In this document: one piece after another, positions 27,001 to 29,019 of the stretch
Layout: each line of letters opens with the position of its first letter
How positions within the stretch are numbered: the first letter of the stretch is position 1
NCBI RefSeq assembly: GCF_029016485.1
Contig: NZ_CP092106.1
Span: 1,860,001 to 1,924,000 of the forward strand
Direction of reading: 5' to 3'
Source of the DNA: Vibrio sp. JC009
GTDB taxonomy: Bacteria > Pseudomonadota > Gammaproteobacteria > Enterobacterales > Vibrionaceae
DNA: 64,000 nt
Made by a program: the position numbers and the translations under genes
Notes under the pieces: model-generated
The model's input: the letters and a program-made list of their open reading frames with translations, nothing else
Databases searched by the model: none
What the model was told of the DNA's origin: nothing

Positions 27001-28625
27001 GAAGTGACGTAATAGTTATACAAACCATCGGTGGTCAGCGCTGAGCTGATGGTTACTGACCAGCTGCCGTCATCTTCCGCTGTGGTTGTGTAGGTGGTAT
27101 AGGTAACTTCTTCCGAGTCATCTGAAATAACCGGAATATAAAGCGTAACGGTAGAACCGGCTTCTGCGGTACCTACAAAGGTTGGATTGGTATCATTGGT
27201 GATGGTATCGGTATTGAACCCGTCTGCTTCCTCGTTAAAAGAGGCCGCAGTATCCGACTCAGCACTAAGCGCGACCGTTGGCGCTTCCGGTGCCTGAGTT
27301 TCAATCACCAGGGTTTCTGCCACTTCCAGAGTTTCCCCGGATTCAGAGGTTGCCGTCACTTTAACGGAATAGGAACCGTCAGCATATTCATCGGACAGTT
27401 CAACCGCAAAGTCACCTGCTGAATCAGAGGTTAAATACTCCTGATAAACAACATTGCCTACCCCGTCGGTCATAACGAAATTAACGGTCGTTTCCGGGTC
27501 TGTCTGACCGTAAAAACTCAGGTTGGTATTCACGTTGGTAATAAAGTCGCCAAGGGTACCTGAGTCATCTTCGTTCTCCAGAAGAAGGGTCAGGAATGAC
27601 AATACCCCGGAGTCTTCACTCTCACCTGTACCATCATCAGTCGGGACTTCTACCCCTGTGTTTGCATCCGTAGTCGCGTCCGTATTTGCATCTGTAGTAC
27701 TTGATGAACTGCTTGAAGAAGAGCTTGACGAACTGCTTGAACTTTCTGTGCTTGTGGAAGTACTTGTACTGCTGGAAGCAGTTGTGCTTGAAACACTTTC
27801 AGTTTGTGAAGACTCTGCCGACGAATCATCAGCACTGCTGCTGGCAACAGCAGAATCACTGGCGCTTGCCTGGGATTCAATCAGTTCTTCAATGGCATCA
27901 ACCAGAGCAGAGCCCGAAGTGGCGTTAGATCCAGAATCATCGGTGGAGTCAGAGCCGGTTTCAACATCAACCCCTTCTCCCTGAAGCTCTACGATATAAT
28001 CTTCAACCTCGTAGTCTCCATCTATCTGACTATTACTGATTATGGCTTCTGCCAATTCAAGCAAGCTTTCTGTCTCTGCTTCCAGAACGGCTTGCTGGGT
28101 CTGTGCAAGCTCTATTAACTCCTGTCTTTCTGCATCAAGAGCAGCCTTTTGGGCATCTAATGCTTCCTGTAGTTCTGTCAGTTGGGCAAACTGTGCTTCT
28201 AACGCTGCCTGACGCTCCTGGGCCTGAGCTTCAATCAACGCATTTAACTCTTCCTGATTTTCACTGTTCTCATCATCGAAAACACCAAGCAGACCTTCTT
28301 CACCTTCCAGTGATTTATCACCCTCACCAGTTAGCTCTTCTTCACTGGTACCTTCACCCGCAAGATCGCCTTTTACTGAGTCCCCTGTTGCAAAAAGTTG
28401 ATTCTCTAAGAAAACGCTAGATGCAGTTTCAAGGTTAACCCCTGTTTGATTGATCAGGTCGTTCATTGAAAACTCGCCTTCACGAGTTTCAACTTCCAAA
28501 CTACCCTGAGCTACAGAAACAACACCATCTTCGATCACTTCCACCTTACCATCGGGCAAAGTAACCTCAATGTTAAAACCTTTAATATTGATATCTGCAA
28601 CAGAATCAACTACAACTTTTTGCAT
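1..28625 (-). CDS. Giant repetitive T1SS-type adhesin, Ig-like domains (C-terminus beyond window)
   Basis: The ATG is at 28625 and the frame stays open to position 3, giving at least 9,541 codons. I checked the frame at both ends and near 5.0, 10.0, 14.9 and 20.0 kb and found no break. There is no Sec signal peptide at the N-terminus (MQKVVVDSVADINIKGF...), as expected for type I secretion, whose signal would be C-terminal and off-window. In order: a globular N-terminal segment (about 1-125); a Glu/Gln/Ala/Leu-rich helical stretch (about 128-192); a Ser/Thr-rich linker with 15 consecutive serines (295-309); then from about residue 355 Ig-like/cadherin-like domains of about 100-117 residues, roughly 80 in number. 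Each repeats a GTAEAGSTVT-like strand, a DGTYSY/DGSYSV-like strand and a D-x-AGN turn before a TLDT-like linker. This pattern is typical of LapA/BapA-like biofilm adhesins. The predicted role is cell-surface adhesion or biofilm formation. No LapD or LapG homologue is in the window. The start is supported by a weak upstream TTGGGTC. Confidence 0.9.
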   Translation of the reverse strand, partial: MQKVVVDSVADINIKGFNIEVTLPDGKVEVIEDGVVSVAQGSLEVETREGEFSMNDLINQTGVNLETASSVFLENQLFATGDSVKGDLAGEGTSEEELTGEGDKSLEGEEGLLGVFDDENSENQEELNALIEAQAQERQAALEAQFAQLTELQEALDAQKAALDAERQELIELAQTQQAVLEAETESLLELAEAIISNSQIDGDYEVEDYIVELQGEGVDVETGSDSTDDSGSNATSGSALVDAIEELIESQASASDSAVASSSADDSSAESSQTESVSSTTASSSTSTSTSTESSSSSSSSSSSSSSSTTDANTDATTDANTGVEVPTDDGTGESEDSGVLSFLTLLLENEDDSGTLGDFITNVNTNLSFYGQTDPETTVNFVMTDGVGNVVYQEYLTSDSAGDFAVELSDEYADGSYSVKVTATSESGETLEVAETLVIETQAPEAPTVALSAESDTAASFNEEADGFNTDTITNDTNPTFVGTAEAGSTVTLYIPVISDDSEEVTYTTYTTTAEDDGSWSVTISSALTTDGLYNYYVTSTDTAGNESEKAESSFTLDREVTQESGRLSESSDTAADFNEDTTGHTDGITRSIEPSFNGTVEPDAQVTLVVNVDGTDYFIKPTASQYEDPTTDDQGNTSQAWSVNSTSDGYSDVFTDIEDGTYSYYFIYEDAAGNVTTSDSQDLVIDTLAPEVTSSLTTDTDTAPEGSDDTSLKIDNITNNTQPSLEGESEAGAYIEISVKSGDGTVSLSYNTFADSDGKWTIDLDEYLDQGDYTVEVTATDAAGNHSDTSHTITIDTESELSVSAGIVTNSDGVTNTAAQTLNGTAEANSAVTVNIYGTDSRGVSYVAYTQTGEAGTDGNWELTIPDDVNLTDGIYTYTVTAVDIAGNSTTTDTLGTFTLDTEVSLLTAGLDDDSNSADKTDTITSDTTPVISGEVEAGSTVTLTITINSVEYVLTTSDTDDANWSIDISEQLPSGEVVPDGEYSYTVVATDAVGNTSETLVRSVTIDSKISADGDLSTDSDTGVDNTDGITSDNTPTFSGTGTSGDTITVTIQDSDNAFLAAVVKTATVNEDGSWNITFDALADGNYEYSISASDVAGNETDVVIDGDSTPTSGSLVIDTENPTPLTGGLDSDSDYLTDAEITDIENLYTGDTDYASYQYQDDLDDQTTDTTPVLSGTVDATNIYSVFVYLDGSETGIQATLESDDDGDGVIVWSVQLTDALGEGEHSFTIEATDLAGNITESNEQTFTVDSATNQLFTLDTTTGLITPNVLNSASDSGTKGDLLTYELTPNFSGDAGSAEAGSTIVLEINDNVYQTTANADGSWLIEVTDPLLSDDEIAAGTTTEDFDFTLSQVDSAGNVASASNTLSIDVSTDVTVHLETAADLDSVPGDYVSSDSGNVGDDITNVSAPTFTGTGESGASITFSIDNQVYTTTVDSDGTWSVDVPGLDLSTDNATINPYTGAQSFEYTVSSTDEAGNTATVTDTLNVDSSVVWSSGFGTGTITTEADDGTTYIGMTNGSASLSFSGKIETYDYATVTTESVVLTITSATSGTFVISADISADGSWVIDSTELQNLNDGETYTYTLVATDVAGNTDSISDSFVVDSTLPEILNMDLESETGLSSDNAATDASGTYSDNITSETLPTISGYSQVGNDVSVVVTDSDGVTVDTLTTTVTATVDPDKIITVNGEEFVYWSVTLDNELTTDGTYTATATVSEGSGKSATSSIDIKIDTTDPLSESTTGDILTNEMPTFIGSADESGQKVTITITTVNDQGQTSIAYTGTVEANANQTWSITVPDGELAEGDYTYTITSEDYAGNIADSVTGSLEIDTSAPVITAGLDYDSNTGDKSDSVTADPLPVISGTVDDPDASISVTIDNQTYTNVTISDTADSDGKYAWSVEVGSLSDTSELEDGEYTYSVTATDEAGNTTVPAVSGTLTIDSYISVTTQFDSRTNDESDADILTNDSTPDFSGTGNGIGDEITIVITSEDETDVNGDPVTYSFTTTVTSTEDGNGNYTWSYTIPEGSELPAGDYTYQVTASDTVGNTATVDGEDFTVDLEVAEFTAQLDSDYQEYADGDATATYTTDSTPEFSGRVESGSSVILTIGTLSVAATVNADDGTWYIDDASWSDYVSGLSDDEYNYTLKATDRAGNTDTISGTLNVDTGIGTFNGGLATEDDTTNNQDAAYSSDNYTSVVQPTFEGSGDEGDTVTLAIYAVDASGNKAANATYTYTTTVDTDNGDNTFSWDIDLENDADADGIINTLVQGDYVYELVATDKAGNTSSTISENLTIDTETSVDGGVRADTDTGSSDTDGITKNTAPVFTGTGEEGAFVTLTLTNATDTSAEDIVETLTIDSTGTWTVSLTGLDLNATYGYTIVSQDIAGNSDSESGTLIIDNSEPVITSSAQLDSLSDTSPDDDALVNKTDASVDFAADSLTSDVTPTISGVTEPGTTVLVQQGSDTETVTADSDGNWSATPSTFANDGSDDGSYTFTVTYTDAAGNSDTEEVVVELDTQNTVTGSLSADSDTGSSDSDTITNANIDADSNTNTLSFNGTGEAGQKVILYIDTDGDNDYDIAGTAVVGDSGNWSIDNIDVSSLSDDTAYSYYIASTDTAGNYDATDVQTFTLDRTDPVITADLASSSDSGIKGDTVTNETLPVFSGTTDSADDVVTISIGGDSVNAVVSQTADENGNYTWTAQWEKELTTDGTYTYTVTSTDIAGNVTTDSSQSITLDTTAEVTASIASASVAETQANGYELLDADQQITFEGTVEPGASLTLVITDENGNPVSYTIGDQNIDTSSVDANGNYAWSYTLSTDEQNALADGNYSYQVVAVDEADNTDSTTTGYFTTDAQVEDFTAQLDSDSGRTDDFTADQITNELPLTFSGTAEAGSTVVLNIDGYSYQAEFSTTDPTIWTLVVAEENLVSGNWAANYDASNLIDGNYTYSFAVTDAAGNKLVSTTTDADAVVGNGTDVTDLNGMVVRDTQVTQSGTGLSEGSDTGADTSDGITQTKSPTFTGTTESDAEVVINIYAGSDTTAEPVYSYTFVNSEDAASGNASLAVTETGDNGEWSYTIANELADGDYTYEIDITDKTGNTTVDTAETVTGSLTIDNQSELMVSGITTATDSAQGGTTNSDQLTNITPTIAGTAEANSEITLTITQIGDTTLTTPVVIDGITADINGDWSVDLATNSDAASLRDQYGELAQDGEYFYNVSATDTAGNVTETALTGNFEYDSTAETGVAFDGGLDTSSDSGTSDNDDLTKESQPVFSGSGEVGATVTLTIDGVGSTTTEITNSDGSWSINLATAGLTLSEGSNSYTLSLEDEAGNTASNITGSVNLDTTVNNFDGGLAAADDSSNGQDAAYSSDNYTSEDQPTFEGSGEQGDTVTLTIYAVDDSGNKASNATYTYTTTVDGTDSWSIDLANDSDTGSVINTLIPGDYVYELVATDNAGNTSAVISEDLTIDTATSVDGGLSTNSDTGSSDNDGITKSTAPEFNGSGEEGAFVTFTLHNETDNTAVDIVRTLTIDASGTWTIDDITGLDADATYTYTIVSADIAGNTDTETGTLVIDNSEPDISTNAKLDADSDSKPSDTSLVVDSSVDYGADGLTSDVSPAISGVTEAGTTVVVTQGSETVTVTADADGKWSAAPSTFTSDGTEDGTYTYTVTYTDTAGNSTSESVDVVLDTQNTVTGSLSEASDTGSSNTDSITNADVDADSTDVQNKLSFNGTGESGQKVILYIDTDGDNNYDVAGTAVVGDSGNWSIDDIDVSGLSDNTEYSYYIASTDTAGNYDATDVQTFTLDRSDPVITAELADGSDTGTKGDTVTNETLPQFTGTTDSADDTITVSIGGDSVTATVSDTPDAVTGLYTWTAQWDTEITTDGDYTYTVTATDIAGNVTTDSTHTVTIDTIAEVTASIASASIAQTQDNGYELLDADKQLTFEGTVEPGAELTLVITDENGTSVSYPIGDENIDTDSTDADGNYSWSYTLSAEAQAALTDGNYSYQVVALDDAANTDTTATDYFTVDTQVDDFTAQLDSDSGRSDAFTADQITNADTLTFSGTAEEGSEVILNIGEYAYKAEFSDTDPTSWTLVVAEENLVSGSWASGYDASNLSDGDYSYSFSVTDAAGNELVSTTTASDDVVGTGTDATDLTGTVTKDTGVTQSGTSLSATSDSGSATDDGITQTKSPTFTGTTESDAEVVINIYAGSDTTAEPVYSYTFVNSEDAASGNASLAVTETGDNGEWSYTIANELADGDYTYEIDITDKSGNTTVDTAETVTGSLTIDNQSELTVSGITTATDSAQGGTTNSDQLTNITPTIAGTAEANSVITLTITQIGDTALTTPVVIDGITADINGDWSVDLATNSDAASLLDQYGELAQDGEYFYNVTATDTAGNVTETALTGNFEYDSTAETGVTFDGGLDTSSDSGTSDNDDLTKESQPVFSGTGEVGATVTLTIDGVGTTTTEITNSDGSWSINLATAGLTLSEGSNSYTLSLEDEAGNTADNITGSVNLDTAVNNFDGGLAAADDSNNGQDAAYSSDNYTSEDQPTFEGSGEQGDTVTLTIYAVDDSGNKASNATYTYTTTVDGTDSWSIDLANDSDTGSVINTLIPGDYVFELVATDNAGNTSAVISEDLTIDTATSVDGGLSTDSDTGSSDSDGITKSTAPEFNGSGEEGAFVTFTLHNETDNTAVDIVRTLTIDASETWTIDDITGLDANATYTYIIVSADIAGNTDTETGTLVIDNSEPDISTNAKLDADSDSKPSDTSLVVDSSVDYGADGLTSDVSPAISGVTEAGTTVVVTQGSETVTVTADADGKWSAAPSTFANDGTEDGTYTYTVTYTDTAGNSTSESVDVVLDTQNTVTGSLSEASDTGSSNTDSITNADVDADSTDDQNKLSFNGTGESGQKVILYIDTDGDNNYDVAGTAVVGDSGNWSIDDIDVSSLSDDTEYSYYIASTDTAGNYDATDVQTFILDRSGPVLTVALSDSADSGTKGDTVTNETLPQFTGTTDSADDTITVSIGGDSVTATVSDTPDAVTGLYTWTAQWDTEITTDGDYTYTVTATDIAGNVTTDSTHSVTIDTTAEVTASIASASIAQTQDNGYELLDADKQLTFEGTVEPGAELTLVITDENGTSVSYTIGDENIDTDSTDADGNYSWSYTLSAEAQAALTDGNYSYQVVALDDAANTDTTATDYFTVDTQVDDFTAQLDSDSGRSDAFTADQITNADTLIFSGTAEAGSEVILNIDGYAYKAEFSDTDPTSWTLVVAEENLVSGSWASGYDASNLSDADYSYTFSVTDAAGNELVSTTAAGDAVVGTGTDVTDLKGTVTLDSEVTQTVAADLDQSSDTGTYDYDGITQTKSPTFSGTTESDAEVVINIYAGSDTSADPIYSYTFVNSEDAAAANTSLAVTGSGDNGEWSYTIANELADGDYTYEIDITDKTGNTTKDTTETITGNLTVDNLSDLTVSGITTATDSAPGNTTNSDQLTNIVPTIAGTAEASSEITLTITKIGDTTLTTPVVIDGITADINGDWSVDLATNSDAASLLDEYGNLAQDGEYFYNVTATDIAGNVTESAVADTFEYDSSAETGIAFSGGLENDSSSDSGTSDSDGYTAIQTPTFSGFGEVGATVSLEIEGQQAITTEITNSDGSWSIDLATEGVTLSEGEYDYDLTITDDAGNTKSLDTQVLNIDTSAPTISSFTLSDSADSGEYNYDDITNDTTPAFNGTISEQGFVTLTISDGSTDLAVVENIATDENGNWSYDLSDLDGFTGLDSGDGTYYYSVSATDLAGNTSAESADQSFELDTSNDMTAAMDSGVQLTSGAVAAEDDDSAVTDEKWTNPDRLTNDPTPSFSGSVEFEDNAVLTGAVNLVIYDSDSNAILTVAIDANAAGSWSYDLGTDEALALLKQADASYEDGLTDGDYSYSISSTDVAGNIKTVSGEFEVKTDSDVFITSVGLTDESDSEPRVGASAEESSDNYTNKDPVIEGVAVGADTVEVILVSYTGSDGVTKDASDVLTTVESAAVDVADDGSWTVDLSSLGLITDDHSLDGTYVYKVVATDDGVEVELATDELTFTIDTEFENVATADISHSTSFNSGDASDNIVDTGEPVFTGTAEENAVVTVTIYEVTTVGDSEVRSEVGTLTTRASSEGTDGTYTWVINSSTSGYGDVIPDGGLDDGTYQYDVVMYDTADNSETIETKEFVVDSTPAVVNVYGLATASDTGDSTTDAYTKDSTPTITGYVNETGSITLYLKNLDDGSTEEVTQTITQAGDWSVDVSSTLTEGDWEYYVVMTDEAGNTTTSDTSSFSLDLENDLTGEIAATQVNGSDTSATTTNDDGSVTVTMPATITNSGALSFSGQVEAGNTDTGNTVTLTIYDENGNTVYFQDEAVITGNDDPETLVDWNITIADDQALTDEINYYYTITSDDAAGNEKTVEGYVTLDLTDSVITASGISDETDSTSVASDSDDYISAENHDNITNQVPELEGTVSDAQAIYVQLLTLDNASLVTGTDLVDEDTTEDTIQSLLAADNAYIYSADISDSKNDSDTYDWSASVDDILTNADLGEGSYTYQVIAVDSSGNVSVLNETTVDSEDTTSAANLSFDIDLTVETSTSVGYIHTADNDTGSSNSDQLSSDTKPTFSGYGEAGSLVTVTIYDDADGEVISFTTRVSSVDGNNDGNYAWEIDTADSEYDSVFADAALDGLEDGLYSYKISMTDIAGNTVNDVTPTNSNIFEVDTEQPSVVDFDMVSDAAENAEITVDSSPKFEGTINDGTVSDESIVTVTLTVTDSEGNSHDIAVDVSDTDNTDGAWNGSWSIDLSDLADGAEDITLSDGLASYSVKLVDSAGNEYTSETKTFTVVTTNTMTGEMTTSSDSGVDDENNYTNPTDLTDISFEGTVESGSTVTVTLSDGNSATADIVLDGDDITYDGEGNWSCTLADGSVLLDGTTYEYEISSTNSVGITKTISNNGIVETATIDGETVTLSADYEVSGYDFIVDLTSPDAATVSGLTSATDTAASEEIYADSDAYAAALDDNITSSTTPTIEGSFASSEKGLIASVQLVLLTQDGNALDATSYTYDAVIGEDGTSWTAALSGLDDGTYTYKIVLTDLAGNTSEDTALYTFEQDTQGPAAPTNDGDVDADANDFLVHDDSGENTGDTGDNITSNTTPSFQGSAEAGSTVTLFIDGNYYSAQAGSDGSWLIDLSDYEDAALDEDGTYVYTITSYDPAGNSSDSVEGEVVIDTQVSIITVELQPDESVEDDTWASETDATLKATLEDASTSKTTVIDGSNEYEVPLLGEATPVFTGEAEVGAVVTLTITDLNDESKTYSYDVTVTDADDINGDGVGTWSIEVSELAVDDTGTAEYKYEVSAVDAAGNQATGVIETPTVDGETLDGGYFVLDTETSLSEVALAAESDTGSDDADQVTRETTPTFEGEGEAGSTIQVALVNASGETVTTVTTEVNSDNTWSVDVNDFDYDVDLDGDSTNDIYGLADGVYSAVVTATDEMGNQTSYTIDDIYIDSEAPTASDLDSDSDGDYDITPLYSAASKTSYDEGKTGDYITSAKTVAISGSVKDVDGAVEEGSVVTVTVYEVDGSTIVEGGVSSQVTATVQSDGTWTAEVTLETNTYDATTFGYSVSIVDVAGNSDNTELTTEADGLQTFTIDPVQLSFSGYDHGDALTGQYLGNGNSDYYTNDNTFTASGAYEDDVTSLDISIQATGDGTTLTAGTDYQYAFNYANGEWTLDLTGLEDGSYTYTITATDANLLEATITKTVTVDTELPVAPAVTKVDDESISDSEVNYVNDLTFNGTAEAYSTITLYYSSGSDLSSGTAYSVTTTANQNGVWELALDENDVSDLLTGEFYYAFTATDLAGNESDIATSTTYQIDYDTNDPVFASVTLNAGEAGATDDLADTENWWVIGSQDELVVSGQLTDASNDIDTVDLDLTINGTDYTSSLVLNSDGSFSVDLNTIFGGEHGDYELVFTATDQNGNVTTFNKSISYDDAVNVTAQLSADSNTGSDDDTITSETLPELTGVSDPYAIVSVYDADNNLVGTVNADESGVWSYTFTTELESGTHTFTVTATDTDENSDNLATTSVTFDVDAIAPVLSSVTVTAAEAEVTDANEATVDTTEASASNATDATTWNVPDIETFYNYVTIEGDIGSDDTDATVRIYVGGQWHDVEVDSTGHYSYDIALPADDDAYQYKIEVTDVAGNVSTSEEGSIRVNATTVSISADAALSTVVINSDGEVVINDSVGDGAYVRLTGTAVVGNDYTVYLADSEGNKVTDDQGNAVYSVTNTVTSSDGTWEINGLSIDSLSLEEGGSYQFVISSSDGRTDSIDIAVDTGVDVSDVQVMGDEEDGVLYFNADDADGSIITGTTEAGATVTVELTNTNTSEIFNESQVSVVVDANGNFTISNPDSVLTEGSYSYEITITDTAGNSETITSADHSTFVVDTIAPAEETSSSVVLKEIDDETSATTTLSSGSVTAESAVELSGTIDLNNDDYNQVSLVVKDTETGIETTYVIRPADSGSLQTSDGVTYAESGDSGDWSLTLSDLASTTYTYTLVTEDSAGNQTEHTLDDTDSFSGSFTVKQSTDGDVSYSLIDGTESSSNTYTTTDGVFDVELSTASTTDVVVVATLYSGSTALGSQQLTLNASDAGATTVTFADVNDADGTYQVKLDITDAYGNTGTEYMTVEYTAIPNDPTVDLVSESDTTSGAGIDSEASDYRTNDETATIKGTADAGDTISIWVNDKLVADDVVVGDNGEWSYTFSAGQLDVNSSNEIKVQATDSFGNESAVVTMDNAIYLDTDALTAPTFSFEGGSTVTTDDSTLVSKVNEIDVDISLDASMWEYSLDNGSNWIIGSDSKTITLADGSYDLVIRQIDNVGNVSSETSQSIEIDTVAPEAATLSLATDTGVTGDYVSNVGTIDVGLPAEFDAATWSYSYTGTDGTVSDTGTGTSFSLPAGGTYTNVSVTVTDQAGNSTVTTLSEVTITDGFDTLELILPDNTDSDPSDNATVTVSGFTDASSNWMYSVDAGETWYVGSGTMTLNDDGTYSVSFNLDEDRTYDVGYIQVKQVDSSGDVSATVSSSSAVTVDTTAPGAATVALQDDTGVDGDSITNDGKVDVTLADSSDSWTYEYKLEGDSDWTTGANKLDSDTFELAPGTYSEVKVTVTDSAGNSTETILSDITITETTVTTDASFSVGLQSDSGAADYVTNDSTVVVSGITSGNSWMYSFDGTNWYSGSTVNDAGSGTYSGTFELPAGTYTENTILVKQLDVSGSESEPITIGSAVTVDLSTPTTPVISYNQTGDDTEITNDPSITVSGITESSYSCTVNGTSYTLTPDADGVAIITLTDIGSDALYAIEVNQTNEAGTSATASLSVTLDTDAPDAVTFTYDENGDAGYTNDSTIEVSGIEANSSWKYSTDGGSTWSDSFDTTSGTITLTSEGTNTILVSVTDSAGNTSITSETVIYDSTDPVVNASTSVNTISGDTDETVTLKFDVDNNGSVDLEKVVSAGDNWSVTAADL
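11530..22105 (-). repeat. Three tandem ~3.52-kb super-repeats inside the adhesin gene
   Basis: Three consecutive blocks, about 11,530-15,055, 15,056-18,580 and 18,581-22,105, encode the same ordered series of about ten different Ig-like domains. Matching landmarks lie 3,525 bp (copies 1 to 2: 13,697 and 17,222) and about 3,522 bp (copies 2 to 3: 17,231 and 20,753) apart, that is 1,175 and 1,174 codons, so the frame is kept. Copies 1 and 2 are nearly identical over long tracts, including third codon positions (for example 13,671-14,000 against 17,196-17,525). Copy 3 (right-hand, closer to the N-terminus) is more diverged. Outer boundaries are approximate because the flanking domains are themselves related. 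Confidence 0.85.
27699..27743 (-). repeat. Poly-serine run in adhesin linker
   Basis: Fifteen consecutive serine codons (mixed AGT, AGC, TCA, TCG, TCT) occupy residues 295-309 of the adhesin, inside a wider Ser/Thr-rich segment (about 27,650-27,840). It separates the helical N-terminal part from the Ig-like stalk and probably acts as a flexible linker. Because the codons are mixed, this is not a simple trinucleotide slippage tract. Confidence 0.8.
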
Positions 28626-29019
28626 AATAAAAGACCCAATATTTAATTTGCAACTTGCCCAAAAATCAACCGAATAGGTCTGAAAAAATAGTCAGTTTAA
28701 GATGCCTGATTACCCGGCATATAAACCACATGCAGATTTTCATATATCCTTTGAAAATCATTAATTAACAACTGACAAAATTATTTATAACATACCGTAT
28801 TCTTAACTGAGAAATTATATCAATAAATACATAATTTGTATCTATATTGCTGTTAATTTTATATTAATTGGTAATCATACCGGTTTAGTCTGAATCTCAT
28901 ACAAACACCGAGGATATCTGGCTGTTTTACAAACAAATTAATGCAAAAGCTCAGTATAAGGATTGTGCTCTCTGCTCATACTTCTTATCATACTGATACT
29001 TATCGTTTGTGAGGTCTTT
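28626..29019. promoter_or_regulatory. AT-rich divergent intergenic region of adhesin and ABC exporter
   Basis: This 394-bp stretch separates the divergent starts of the adhesin (28625) and the ABC exporter (29020). It is markedly richer in A and T than the flanking genes, especially about 28,740-28,880. It must carry both promoters, but I could not single out a convincing -35/-10 pair. The composition is what one expects of a target for H-NS-like silencing and activator control, which is an inference. Confidence 0.5.

Noticed and set aside
1..28500. Dozens of 60-150 residue plus-strand reading frames over the adhesin, plus short minus-strand ones in other frames
   Set aside because: They are antisense or out-of-frame shadows of one long repetitive gene, have no ribosome sites and show only repeat-derived low-complexity sequence.
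28963..29019. N-terminal extension of the ABC exporter from TTG 28963
   Set aside because: The TTG is poorly spaced from AAGGA, while ATG 29020 has a well-placed GAGG; the extra 19 residues are mostly a hydrophobic low-complexity stretch.
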